Shown here in pieces: positions 9,596 to 17,749 of a DNA stretch of 64,000 nt; position 1 is the first letter of the stretch, and every line of letters starts with the position of its first letter. The notes beneath the pieces are model-generated. The model was given only the letters and a program-made list of their open reading frames with translations, did not search any database and was not told the DNA's origin. The position numbers and the translations under genes are program-made. This stretch comes from Streptomyces sp. GESEQ-35 (GTDB taxonomy: Bacteria; Actinomycetota; Actinomycetes; Streptomycetales; Streptomycetaceae), in contig NZ_JAFFSX010000006.1 of the NCBI RefSeq assembly GCF_017948485.1, forward strand, positions 186,001-250,000, in the 5' to 3' direction.

Positions 9596-12500
9596 GACTC
9601 GATCGGGTTGCCCAGCCAGCGTGTGTCGTCGGGAACGGATTCCGCAGCCATGACGAGTGACGCGGGACCCAGCGTGGTCCGGGCACCCACCGCGCTGCCG
9701 GGCAGAACGATTCCGCCAGGACCCAGCGTCGCGCCCTCACGGAGGACAACAGTATCCGTCCGCAAGATCCGGTCGTGGAAGAGGTGCGTCTGGAGCACAC
9801 AGCCCCGATTCACGGTGGCCGCGTCCTCCAACGTCACCAGATCCGTCTCCGGCAGCCAGTAGCTCTCGACCCACACGCCCTTGCCGATGCGCGCGCCGAG
9901 GCCGCGCAGCCACGCCGTCATCACCGGCGTACCCGGCACCGACCCGGCCAGCCACGGCACGGCGACCACCTCGACGAAGGTGTCCGCCAGCTCGTTGCGC
10001 CACACGAACCCGCTCCACAGCGGGTGCTCCCCGCTGCGGTGCCGCCCCACGAGTGCCCACTTGGCGCCGATCGAAAGCAGGGCCGCGAGCCCGCCGGCCC
10101 CGAGCAGTACCAGACCGCCCAGCAGCCAGGCCCAGCCGCCCAGCGCACTCAGCGCCGCCACCGTCAGCACGGCCAGCGCCGCCGAGCAGAACACCGGCAC
10201 GATCCGGCACAGCTCCACGAGAGCGCGCGCCCACAGCAGCCGCGCCGGCGGGTTGTACGTCAGGCTCTGGTCGCCGTCGTTCGCGCTGCGCGGCAGCTTG
10301 ACCGGCGGCAGCCCCAGATACGAGGTGCCCTTCTTGGCCTTCTTCGGCGTCGCCGACAGCACACCGACCAGACCGCCGTCCGGCACACTCCGTCCCGACG
10401 CGGTCATCCCCGAGTTGCCGAGGAAGGCCCGCCGCCCGATCTCCGCGCGCCCGATCTTCACCCAGCCACCGCCGAGTTCGTACGGCGCGGTCAGCGTGTC
10501 GTCGGCGAGGAACGCGCCCTCGCCGACCGTGGTGAGGCTCGGCAGCGCAAGGACGGTCGACACCTCGGCGCCCTTGCCGATCCGCATCCCGAGCAGCCGC
10601 AGCCACACCGGCGTGACCAGCCCGGCGTACAGCGGGAACAGCGTGTCCCGGGAGCGGTCCATCAGCTGCGTGACCGTCCAGGCCTGCCAGCCGGTCCTGC
10701 TGTGCGTCGGATACGTGCCCGCGCGCAGGCCCAGGCTCAGCAGCCGTACGGCGATCAGTATCAGCACGGCGTAGGCCAGCCCGAAGGCGAGCGTCGCCGG
10801 CACCAGCGCGAGCGCGGCACCCCGCAGGGCCTCGCCGAGCCCGGCGCCGGACGCCACGAACTCGTTCACGACCAGCAGGGCGGCGACCAGCGAGAGGACG
10901 GGCAGCAGCGTCAGCGCGACGCCCGTCATGCCGTACAGCGCGCGCCAGAACGTGCCACGACGCGGCCGCTCCTTGGGCCAGTTCCGCTTCGCCTTGCCGA
11001 GCTTGACCGCGGGCGCGCCCGCCCAGCGCTGACCGGTGGGAACCTGCCCCGAAACCGCCGAGCCCGGCGCCACCTCGGCCCGCTTGCCCACGCGGGCACC
11101 CGGGAACAGCATGCTGCGCGTGCCGACGACGGCGTGCGCACCCACCTTGACCGTCCCGATCTCCAGCCGGTCACCGTCCAGCCAGTACCCGGACAGATCG
11201 ACCTCGGACTCGACGGCCGCGCCCCGGCCCAGCTTGAGCATGCCGGTGACCGGCGGCAGCGAGTGCAGATCGACGTCCTGTCCGACCTTGCCGCCCAGCG
11301 CACGGGCGTACCGCTCCAGCCAGGACCCGGTCAGCGAGGTCGCGCCGCTGAACTCCGCGAGCCGCTCGGCGGCCCACAACCGCAGATGGACACTCCCGCC
11401 GCGCGGATACCGCCCGGCCTCCACGCCCCGCAGCAGCAGCCGGGCCCCGCCCGCGGCGATCGCGAGCCGTCCCGGCGGGCTGAAGAGCAGCAGCGCTCCG
11501 GAGACGACCAGCCACCAAGGGGCGGTCGGCAGCCAGGAGTACGCGGTCAGGACGTTCCCGAGCGCGGCCAGGGGCACCAGCCACCGCAGCCCCAGCAGCG
11601 TGAACAGGGGGAGGAGGACCAACACCTGGATCACCTGGGCGCGCTTGGGCACCGGAGCGATCGTCCGCTGGGAGCTGTCGTCCTGCGCCGACTCCTCCAG
11701 ATGGCGGGCCAGCTTCCGCAGCGTCGGCTGCTGGTAGATGTCGAGGACGGCCGCGCTGGGGTAGCGGGTGCGCAGCCGCGTCGTCAGCTGGGCGGCGCCC
11801 AGGCTGCTGCCGCCGATCGCGAAGAAGTCGTCGGAGGCGCTGCTCACCGGGATGCCGAGGATCTCGGTCCACTGCTCGGCGAGCCAGGCCTCGGTGCCGT
11901 AGAGCTGCTCGGCCTTGCTGCCGGTCTCCAGATCCTCCAGGGGCCAGGGCAGCGCGTTGCGGTCGACCTTGCCGGAGGTACGGGTCGGCAGCTCCTCCAC
12001 GGCCGCGAGCAGCGGCACGAGCGCGGCGGGCAGCTCGGCGCGCAGCTTCTCGACGGCGGCCGCGTGGTCCCAGCCGTCCTGCGTGACGACATACCCGACG
12101 AGCAGCTGATTGCCGCTGCGGGCGGTGCGTACGGCGGCCGCGGCACCGGCGACACCGGGCAGCGCCTGGAGCGCCGCGTCCACCTCGCCCAGCTCGATCC
12201 GCCGCCCGCCGAGCTTGATCTGCTCGTCGGCCCGCCCGAGGAAGATCAGCCCCTCGGGCTCCGCCTTGACCAGGTCACCACTGCGGTACGCCCGCTCCCA
12301 GCCCAGCGACTCCAGCGGCGCGTACTTCTCCGCGTCCTTCTCGGCGTCGAGATACCGGGCGAGCCCGACCCCGCCGATCACCAGCTGACCGCCGGCGCCC
12401 ATCGGCACCGGTTCCCCGGCCTCGTCGACGACGGCCAGCTCCCAGCCGCACAGCGGCAGCCCGATCCGGATCGGCTCCTCGCCGCCCATCAGCGACGCAC

Positions 12501-13449
12501 AGGCCACGACGGTCGCCTCGGTGGGCCCGTACGTGTTCCAGACCTCGCGCCCCTCGGTCACCAGCCGCTGCACCAGCTCAGGCGGACAGGCCTCGCCACC
12601 GAAGATCAGCAGCCGTACGTCGTTGAGGGCCTCGGGCTCCCACAGCGCGGCCAGCGTGGGAACCGTCGACACGACGGTGATGTCCTGCTCCACCAGCCAG
12701 GGCCCGAGATCGGCACCGCTGCGGACCTGCGAGCGGGGGACCGGGACCAGACAGGCGCCGTAGCGCCAGGCGAGCCACATCTCCTCGCAGGACGCGTCGA
12801 ACGCCACGGACAGCCCCGCCATCACGCGGTCGGCGGGCCCGATCGGGTCCTCGGTGAGGAAGAGAGCCGCCTCCGCGTCCACGAACGCGGCGGCGCTGCG
12901 GTGGGAGACGGCGACGCCCTTGGGCTTCCCGGTCGACCCGGAGGTGAAGATGATCCACGCGTCGTGCTCGACACCGGGCCGGCCGGCGGGGACGTCCGCC
13001 CTGCTGTGGGCGGTGATCACCTGCTCGGCACCGATGACGGCCCGGACCTCCGCCTCCCCGAACACCAGCTCGGCCCGCTCGTCCGGGTCCTCGGCGTCCA
13101 CCGGAACGTATGCGGCGCCCGCGGCCAGTACGGCGAGGATCGCGACGTACAGATCATTGGTCCCGGACGGCACCCGCACGCCCACCCGGTCGCCGAGTCC
13201 GACCCCGGCGTCGGCCAGCCGGCGCCGCAGCGCCTCGACCTCGACGGCCAGCGCACGGTAGGTGAGGCGCGTGGTGCCGTTGTCCAGGGCGAGCTCGTCC
13301 GGGTACGACCGTACGGACGCCTCGAAGACGTCGACGAGGGTGCGGGGGGAGGCGGCGGCGCCTCCGGAGAAGCGTGCCGTATCGCCGAATCGTTCGCGGA
13401 TCTCTTCATCGAGCAGACCGAGAGCGCTGCTCTCGTGTATGGCTGCCAT
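9583..13449 (-). CDS. Pls/PosA-type membrane non-ribosomal peptide synthetase
   Basis: 1,288 residues from ATG 13449, which has GAGGA eight bases upstream; in-frame codons further up enter the tRNA region and are unlikely to be used. Order: an adenylation domain (A3 motif IIFTSGSTGKPKG near 170, A4 FDASCEEMW, A5 NTYGPTEA, A10-like GKVDRNALP), a carrier domain (FFAIGGSSLGAAQL, phosphopantetheine Ser), then three transmembrane blocks alternating with three hexapeptide-repeat (left-handed beta-helix) domains. There is no condensation or thioesterase domain. This is the layout of epsilon-poly-L-lysine synthetase (Pls), which polymerises a basic amino acid at the membrane. The binding-pocket residues I read are D, A, E, S, L, F, T, V, V plus Lys, with low certainty. 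The product is unknown. Confidence 0.85.
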   Translation of the reverse strand: MAAIHESSALGLLDEEIRERFGDTARFSGGAAASPRTLVDVFEASVRSYPDELALDNGTTRLTYRALAVEVEALRRRLADAGVGLGDRVGVRVPSGTNDLYVAILAVLAAGAAYVPVDAEDPDERAELVFGEAEVRAVIGAEQVITAHSRADVPAGRPGVEHDAWIIFTSGSTGKPKGVAVSHRSAAAFVDAEAALFLTEDPIGPADRVMAGLSVAFDASCEEMWLAWRYGACLVPVPRSQVRSGADLGPWLVEQDITVVSTVPTLAALWEPEALNDVRLLIFGGEACPPELVQRLVTEGREVWNTYGPTEATVVACASLMGGEEPIRIGLPLCGWELAVVDEAGEPVPMGAGGQLVIGGVGLARYLDAEKDAEKYAPLESLGWERAYRSGDLVKAEPEGLIFLGRADEQIKLGGRRIELGEVDAALQALPGVAGAAAAVRTARSGNQLLVGYVVTQDGWDHAAAVEKLRAELPAALVPLLAAVEELPTRTSGKVDRNALPWPLEDLETGSKAEQLYGTEAWLAEQWTEILGIPVSSASDDFFAIGGSSLGAAQLTTRLRTRYPSAAVLDIYQQPTLRKLARHLEESAQDDSSQRTIAPVPKRAQVIQVLVLLPLFTLLGLRWLVPLAALGNVLTAYSWLPTAPWWLVVSGALLLFSPPGRLAIAAGGARLLLRGVEAGRYPRGGSVHLRLWAAERLAEFSGATSLTGSWLERYARALGGKVGQDVDLHSLPPVTGMLKLGRGAAVESEVDLSGYWLDGDRLEIGTVKVGAHAVVGTRSMLFPGARVGKRAEVAPGSAVSGQVPTGQRWAGAPAVKLGKAKRNWPKERPRRGTFWRALYGMTGVALTLLPVLSLVAALLVVNEFVASGAGLGEALRGAALALVPATLAFGLAYAVLILIAVRLLSLGLRAGTYPTHSRTGWQAWTVTQLMDRSRDTLFPLYAGLVTPVWLRLLGMRIGKGAEVSTVLALPSLTTVGEGAFLADDTLTAPYELGGGWVKIGRAEIGRRAFLGNSGMTASGRSVPDGGLVGVLSATPKKAKKGTSYLGLPPVKLPRSANDGDQSLTYNPPARLLWARALVELCRIVPVFCSAALAVLTVAALSALGGWAWLLGGLVLLGAGGLAALLSIGAKWALVGRHRSGEHPLWSGFVWRNELADTFVEVVAVPWLAGSVPGTPVMTAWLRGLGARIGKGVWVESYWLPETDLVTLEDAATVNRGCVLQTHLFHDRILRTDTVVLREGATLGPGGIVLPGSAVGARTTLGPASLVMAAESVPDDTRWLGNPIESWRR

Positions 13450-13682
13450 CGGGTCCTCGCGTCTCGATCCCGGAAGCCTCCGGGGCGCTGGCGGGTCCGC
13501 AGGTCTGCCTGGGGTTGTCCGGCTCCAGCATCCGTAACAAGCCGGAAATCTTAGTACGACGCTAGGTACGACCCCATCCGTCTCGCCACTCGAGGCGGCC
13601 CTTCGGGGGTTTGACCAGTACCTGCGGACCAGGCTGACCTGCTGATCTTCGTCGTGGACGAGATATGCCCCACACCAACGAC

Positions 13683-13714
13683 CGAGGGCCGCGACCTCAT
13701 GGTCACGGCCCTCG
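13683..13714 (-). terminator. Hairpin downstream of tRNA-Leu
   Basis: A 9-bp plus 4-bp stem (CGAGGGCCG with CGGCCCTCG, then GACC with GGTC, one mismatch) lies 14 bases past the tRNA 3' end. No T-tract follows on the tRNA strand. Confidence 0.5.
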
Positions 13715-13727
13715 ATTTTCCTTTGCG

Positions 13728-13812
13728 TGTCCGAGGGGGGACTTGAACCCCCACGCCCGATAAAGGGCACTAGCACCTCAAGCTAGCGCGTCTGCCATTC
13801 CGCCACCCGGAC
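13728..13812 (-). tRNA. tRNA-Leu, anticodon GAG
   Basis: The 7-bp acceptor arms GTCCGGG and CTCGGAC pair, with one G-U. The anticodon arm is CTAGC-TTGAGGT-GCTAG, giving anticodon GAG, which reads CUC/CUU leucine codons. A long variable arm typical of leucine tRNA is present, and the T-arm loop reads TTCAAGT. The discriminator base is A and no CCA is encoded, as is common in Streptomyces. It is transcribed toward the NRPS gene but is separated from it by about 280 bp with a hairpin. Confidence 0.95.
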
Positions 13813-13998
13813 AGGGTGTGTGCCGTGCGGGGTTTCCCCCGCGGCGACGAAGGAAACATTACCAGGCTTCGGAGGGTGTCCGATCACCCCCTGTCGCCGC
13901 GTAAACGGGGTGTGACGGACCGGCACCGGTCTTGGGGCGGGCCGCGGGGAGAGGGAGGATGAGGGGGACCACCAGCAGTGACAGTGGGAGGAAGCAGC

Positions 13999-15324
13999 GT
14001 GAGCGGGACGGACACGGCCAACAGCGTCACCGGCGAGGACGAGGTCGTGGACCTCTGCCGCGAGCTCATCCGGATCGACACCAGCAACTACGGCGACCAC
14101 TCGGGTCCGGGCGAGCGCAAGGCGGCCGAGTACGTCGCCGAGAAGCTCGCCGAGGTGGGCCTCGAACCGCAGATCTTCGAGTCCCACCCGGGACGCGCCT
14201 CCACGGTGGCCCGGATCGAGGGCGAGGACCGGTCCCGGCCGGCGCTGCTGATCCACGGGCACACCGACGTCGTCCCGGCCAACGCCGACGACTGGACCCA
14301 CGACCCCTTCTCCGGCGAGATCGCCGACGGGTGTGTGTGGGGCCGCGGGGCCGTCGACATGAAGGACATGGACGCGATGACCCTCGCGGTCGTCCGCGAG
14401 CGGCTGCGCACCGGACGCAAGCCCCCGCGGGACATCGTCCTCGCCTTCCTCGCGGACGAGGAGGCGGGCGGGACGTACGGCGCCAAGCACCTGGTCAAGA
14501 AGCACCCGGACCTTTTCGAGGGCGTCACCGAGGCGATCGGCGAGGTCGGCGGGTTCTCCTTCACCGTCAACGAGAAGCTGCGGCTGTATCTCGTGGAGAC
14601 CGCTCAGAAGGGCATGCACTGGATGCGGCTCACCGTGGACGGCACGGCCGGTCACGGGTCGATGACCAACAACGACAACGCCATCACCGAGCTGTGCGAG
14701 GCGGTCGGGCGGCTCGGGCGGCACACCTGGCCGGTCCGGGTCACCAAGACCGTACGGTCCTTCCTCGACGAGCTCTCCGACGCGCTCGGCACCGAACTCG
14801 ACCCCGAGGACATGGACGAGACCCTGGCCAAGCTCGGCGGCATCGCCAAGATGGTCGGCGCGACGCTCAGGAACTCGGCGGCGCCCACCATGCTCGGCGC
14901 CGGCTACAAGGTCAACGTCATCCCCGGCCAGGCGACCGCGCACGTCGACGGGCGCTTCCTGCCCGGGTACGAGGAGGAGTTCCTCGCCGACCTCGACCGG
15001 ATCCTCGGCCCGCGGGTGCGGCGGGAGGACGTGCACGGCGACAAGGCCCTGGAGACCGACTTCGACGGCAAGCTCGTCGACGCCATGCAGAGCGCCCTGA
15101 GCGCCGAGGACCCGATCGCCCGGGCCGTCCCCTACATGCTCTCCGGCGGCACCGACGCCAAGTCCTTCGACGACCTCGGCATCCGCTGCTTCGGCTTCGC
15201 GCCGCTTCAGCTGCCGCCGGAGCTGGACTTCGCGGGCATGTTCCACGGCGTCGACGAGCGGGTGCCGGTGGCGGGGCTGAAGTTCGGTGTGCGGGTCCTG
15301 GACCGGTTCATCGACGCGTCATGA
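13999..15324 (+). CDS. M20 family metallopeptidase (dipeptidase/ArgE-like)
   Basis: 441 residues. I prefer GTG 13999, with GGAGGA seven bases upstream, to GTG 13978, which has no ribosome site. The metal-binding pattern of M20 zinc hydrolases is complete: HGHTDVVP near residue 88, GRGAVDMKD near 117 with the bridging Asp, the catalytic LADEEAGG near 150, and the dimerisation-lid motif TAGHGS. The C-terminal SGGTDAKSF and GMFHGVDERVP supply the last ligands. The family removes N-terminal or acyl groups from small peptides; the substrate cannot be read from sequence. It stands alone on the plus strand between tRNA-Leu and the chaplins and is probably cytoplasmic (no signal peptide). Confidence 0.88.
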   Translation: MSGTDTANSVTGEDEVVDLCRELIRIDTSNYGDHSGPGERKAAEYVAEKLAEVGLEPQIFESHPGRASTVARIEGEDRSRPALLIHGHTDVVPANADDWTHDPFSGEIADGCVWGRGAVDMKDMDAMTLAVVRERLRTGRKPPRDIVLAFLADEEAGGTYGAKHLVKKHPDLFEGVTEAIGEVGGFSFTVNEKLRLYLVETAQKGMHWMRLTVDGTAGHGSMTNNDNAITELCEAVGRLGRHTWPVRVTKTVRSFLDELSDALGTELDPEDMDETLAKLGGIAKMVGATLRNSAAPTMLGAGYKVNVIPGQATAHVDGRFLPGYEEEFLADLDRILGPRVRREDVHGDKALETDFDGKLVDAMQSALSAEDPIARAVPYMLSGGTDAKSFDDLGIRCFGFAPLQLPPELDFAGMFHGVDERVPVAGLKFGVRVLDRFIDAS

Positions 15325-15392
15325 CACGTTGACGTCGGTATTCGCCCGCCCGTACGGAGATCACCCAGGAAGGGTGAATGCGACCATAAGCT

Positions 15393-15420
15393 CGTAGCCC
15401 TATTAGTTCCTCCTCGTTAC
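15393..15420 (+). promoter_or_regulatory. Candidate sigma-BldN promoter of chpH
   Basis: CGTAGC (15393-15398) and CGTTAC (15415-15420) are separated by 16 bases. This resembles the CGTAAC-N16-CGTTGA pattern I recall for sigma-BldN promoters, which control chaplins. It would place transcription start about 40 bases before the ribosome site. Matches are 5/6 and 4/6. Confidence 0.45.
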
Positions 15421-15469
15421 TGCTGATGTGATCCGCGACTTTGGATCGCATTGCCAACAAGGAGGAATA

Positions 15470-15703
15470 ATGATCAAGAAGGTCGTCGCCGCTGCTGCCG
15501 CCACCGGTGGTCTGGTTCTCGCGGGTGCGGGCCTTGCCGTTGCCGACTCGGGCGCTCAGGGTGCCGCCGTGCACTCTCCCGGCATCCTTTCGGGCAACGT
15601 CGTTCAGGCTCCGGTTCACGTCCCGGTGAACGTCTGCGGCAACACGGTCTCCGTGATCGGGCTGCTGAACCCCGCCTTCGGCAACACCTGCATCAACAAG
15701 TGA
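15470..15703 (+). CDS. chpH: Short chaplin ChpH
   Basis: 77 residues, ATG 15470 with GGAGGA four bases upstream. A Sec signal peptide (about residues 1-25, ending AGLAVA) precedes one chaplin domain with the hallmark HSPGILSGN, VHVPVNVCGNTVSVIG and NPAFGN segments and two cysteines. Short chaplins are secreted amphipathic proteins that form amyloid fibrils on the surface of aerial hyphae and spores and lower water surface tension. The pairing with the long chaplin 115 bp downstream is the conserved chpH-chpC arrangement. A perfect 14-bp hairpin follows the gene, so chpH is probably a monocistronic, strongly expressed unit. A BldN-like promoter lies upstream. Confidence 0.97.
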   Translation: MIKKVVAAAAATGGLVLAGAGLAVADSGAQGAAVHSPGILSGNVVQAPVHVPVNVCGNTVSVIGLLNPAFGNTCINK

Positions 15704-15736
15704 CGCTGCCTTTCTGAGGTTCTCGTCCACGCCGTC

Positions 15737-15780
15737 GGTCCCGGAGCGCAGTCGTGCGCTCCGGGACCGACCGGTCTTTT
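15737..15780 (+). terminator. Intrinsic terminator of chpH
   Basis: A perfect 14-bp stem (15737-15750 with 15755-15768, loop GTCG) is followed by GACCGGTCTTTT. Confidence 0.9.
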
Positions 15781-15817
15781 CGCGTCGGTAACGCAGGGAC
15801 AAGGCAGGTAAGCAGCA

Positions 15818-16594
15818 ATGAGACAGGTCACCCGCAAAGGCCTGATGACCGTGGCGGCCGCGACCGGCGTGATCGCCGCCGCCGGCGGCCACGCCCACGC
15901 CGACTCGGGCGCGGACGGCTCGAGTTCGCACTCGCCCGGCGTGCTCTCGGGCAACACGGTGCAGGCGCCGGTGGACGTGCCGGTCAACGTCTGCGGCAAC
16001 ACGGTCAACGTCGTCGGGATCCTCAACCCGGCGGTGGGCAACAAGTGCGCCAACCCTGGTGGGAACAGCGGTCACGGCGGCTCCGGCGGCTCCCGGGCCG
16101 ACGGTCACGCCAAGGACTCCCCGGGCGTCGGCTCGGGCAACCACGTCGAGGCACCGGTCCACATCCCGGTGAACGTCTGCGGCAACAGCGTCGACATCAT
16201 CGGCATCGGCAACGCCACCAAGGGCAACGACTGCGCGAACGGCGGCGGTTCCGGCGGCGGGCAGCCGAGCACGCCCCCGGGCGGAGGCGACCACGAGACG
16301 CCGCCGCCCGGAAACCCGGACCAGCCGGGCAACCCCCAGCAACCCGGTAACCCCGAGCAGCCCGGCAACCCCGTGGAGCCCGGTACGCCGCCCACCGTGG
16401 ACGACGAGACGACGGACGACAACGGCTCCTCGCGGGGCAACCGGCCCGGCGCCCAGTCGATCACCCAGCCGCAGGGCAGCGCCCAGCTCGCCCACACCGG
16501 CGGTGACCTCCCGCTGGGCGTCGTCCTCCCGGTCGGCGCGGGAGCACTGCTGGCGGGCACGGTGCTCTACCGCAGGGCGCGCGCTTCGGCGTAG
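15818..16594 (+). CDS. chpC: Long, cell-wall-anchored chaplin ChpC
   Basis: 258 residues. A signal peptide (about 1-27, ending GGHAHA) is followed by two chaplin domains, each with the VNVCGN motif (near residues 57 and 114). A Pro/Gly/Asn linker with PGNP-type repeats follows, then the sortase signal LAHTG, a hydrophobic helix and the basic tail YRRARASA. Long chaplins are covalently attached to peptidoglycan by a class E sortase and anchor short chaplins at the aerial surface. The spacing from chpH and an intervening terminator suggest its own promoter, which I cannot place with confidence. An 18-bp hairpin follows. Confidence 0.95.
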   Translation: MRQVTRKGLMTVAAATGVIAAAGGHAHADSGADGSSSHSPGVLSGNTVQAPVDVPVNVCGNTVNVVGILNPAVGNKCANPGGNSGHGGSGGSRADGHAKDSPGVGSGNHVEAPVHIPVNVCGNSVDIIGIGNATKGNDCANGGGSGGGQPSTPPGGGDHETPPPGNPDQPGNPQQPGNPEQPGNPVEPGTPPTVDDETTDDNGSSRGNRPGAQSITQPQGSAQLAHTGGDLPLGVVLPVGAGALLAGTVLYRRARASA

Positions 16595-16607
16595 CGACAC
16601 CGTGCAC

Positions 16608-16645
16608 AACGGAGTGGGCCCCGCCTAGGCGGGGCCCACTCCGTT
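16608..16645. terminator. Bidirectional hairpin between chpC and the DUF5703 gene
   Basis: A perfect 18-bp inverted repeat (16608-16625 with 16628-16645) with a two-base centre lies between convergent genes. Confidence 0.85.
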
Positions 16646-16661
16646 GCTCTCCTGCCTCAGC

Positions 16662-16850
16662 TCACCACGTGGCGCGCACCTGGCGGATGATCCGTCGGCG
16701 CAGCCGCACCCTGCGGCTCCCGTCCCGCAGCAGGCTCAAGCGGTCCAATTCCCAGTGTCCGTACTCGGCATGGTCCGTCAGCAGGCGTGTGGCGTCCTTG
16801 CGGGAGACTCCGCGCGGTACGTACACGTCGACAAATTCGTATTCCGGCAT
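16662..16850 (-). CDS. DUF5703 family small protein
   Basis: 62 residues, starting PEYEFVDVYVPRGVSRKDA, with a basic C-terminus (RLRRRIIRQVRATW). This matches DUF5703, a short actinobacterial family of unknown function found beside the chaplin locus. It carries no membrane segment, cysteines or signal peptide. The alternating charged/hydrophobic N-terminal half suggests a beta-alpha fold. It is divergent from the hypothetical gene at 16898, with only 47 bp between starts. Confidence 0.8.
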   Translation of the reverse strand: MPEYEFVDVYVPRGVSRKDATRLLTDHAEYGHWELDRLSLLRDGSRRVRLRRRIIRQVRATW

Positions 16851-16884
16851 CGCATCTATTGTGCGGGCAGAGCCCCTGTACGGA

Positions 16885-16890
16885 TAGCGT
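16885..16890 (+). promoter_or_regulatory. Candidate -10 element for a leaderless transcript
   Basis: TAGCGT ends seven bases before the A of ATG 16898, and there is no ribosome site. TTGTGC at 16859-16864 is a possible but widely spaced -35. Confidence 0.4.
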
Positions 16891-16897
16891 CTGCTCT

Positions 16898-17644
16898 ATG
16901 TCTGATGCTGCGCAGCCCACCGCTGCCGAGGTACGCGCCGCCGCCGAGGCGGTCAAGACCGCGCTCGACCGCCACCTGGCCGCGGTCGAACGCCGGTCGG
17001 GGGATGACGACCCGGCCGTCTACGAGGCGTTCAACCAGCTCGCCGCGGCCGCTGAGGCGTACGACGAGCTGCTCTACGACCGCTACGACGAGGTCACACC
17101 CTTCGAGATCCCCGGTACCGAAGACGCGCTGCCGCCGTACACAGGGCCTGAGGAGCCGAATGCACTGAGCGTACTGATCCGCCGCGACTACGCCGTGGTG
17201 GAACCGCAGCGGCTGCTGGCGCAGGCCCAGCGGGTCGAGGCGGTCGACGACGAGGGCAGGGACGGTTCGGGCGCGGGCGCCTCCGGCACGGTGCACGGGG
17301 CGCTGGGCCTCCTGTTCGGCGAGTTCGAACCGGACGAGATCGCCTCCCGGCACAAGGAGTTCGGACTGGAGGAGGGCGACTCCACGCTCTGGGTGACGGC
17401 GGCGGACGAACCGGCCGATCCCGGCGAGTGGCTGGAGACACCGTTCGAGGCGATCGACGCGCAGCAGGTCGTCTGCCGGTTCGACGTCAGTGCCGTCTTC
17501 GACGACGAGATCGAGGACGACGTGGACGACGACCTCGAGGACGAGCTGGACCGGGAAGAAGACGAAGACGAGGCAGAGGACGAGGCAGAGGACGAGGCGG
17601 AAGCGCACGAAGAAGATCGGGAGCCGTTGGACGCGGACCGCTGA
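16898..17644 (+). CDS. Conserved actinobacterial hypothetical protein with acidic tail
   Basis: 248 residues from ATG 16898. Residues 8-70 are predicted helical, rich in Ala/Glu (AAEVRAAAEAVKTALDRHLA), and include an EAYDELLYDRYDE segment. The middle part contains hydrophobic beta patches (SVLIRRDYAVVEP). The last 50 residues are almost entirely Asp/Glu with Arg/Lys interruptions (DDEIEDDVDDDLEDELD), a typical disordered polyanion. I do not recognise a named domain. The start context suggests a leaderless mRNA. A 20-bp hairpin follows the gene. Acidic tails of this sort often mimic nucleic acid or bind basic proteins, but no function is claimed. Confidence 0.75.
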   Translation: MSDAAQPTAAEVRAAAEAVKTALDRHLAAVERRSGDDDPAVYEAFNQLAAAAEAYDELLYDRYDEVTPFEIPGTEDALPPYTGPEEPNALSVLIRRDYAVVEPQRLLAQAQRVEAVDDEGRDGSGAGASGTVHGALGLLFGEFEPDEIASRHKEFGLEEGDSTLWVTAADEPADPGEWLETPFEAIDAQQVVCRFDVSAVFDDEIEDDVDDDLEDELDREEDEDEAEDEAEDEAEAHEEDREPLDADR

Positions 17645-17669
17645 CGGGCTGAACACCGGCTGCTACGAC

Positions 17670-17715
17670 GACGGCGGTGGTCACGGAGGTTCTCGCCTCC
17701 GTGACCACCGCCGTC
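17670..17715. terminator. Strong bidirectional terminator
   Basis: A perfect 20-bp stem (17670-17689 with 17696-17715, loop TTCTCG) separates the convergent hypothetical and RecD-like genes. Confidence 0.9.
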
Positions 17716-17749
17716 TTCATCTTCTGTCGTCGCCCTCCGGCCGCCCGGC

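Noticed and set aside
13441..13815. tRNA-Leu as an integration site
   Set aside because: I saw no duplicated tRNA 3' end, integrase or composition break beside it within the window.
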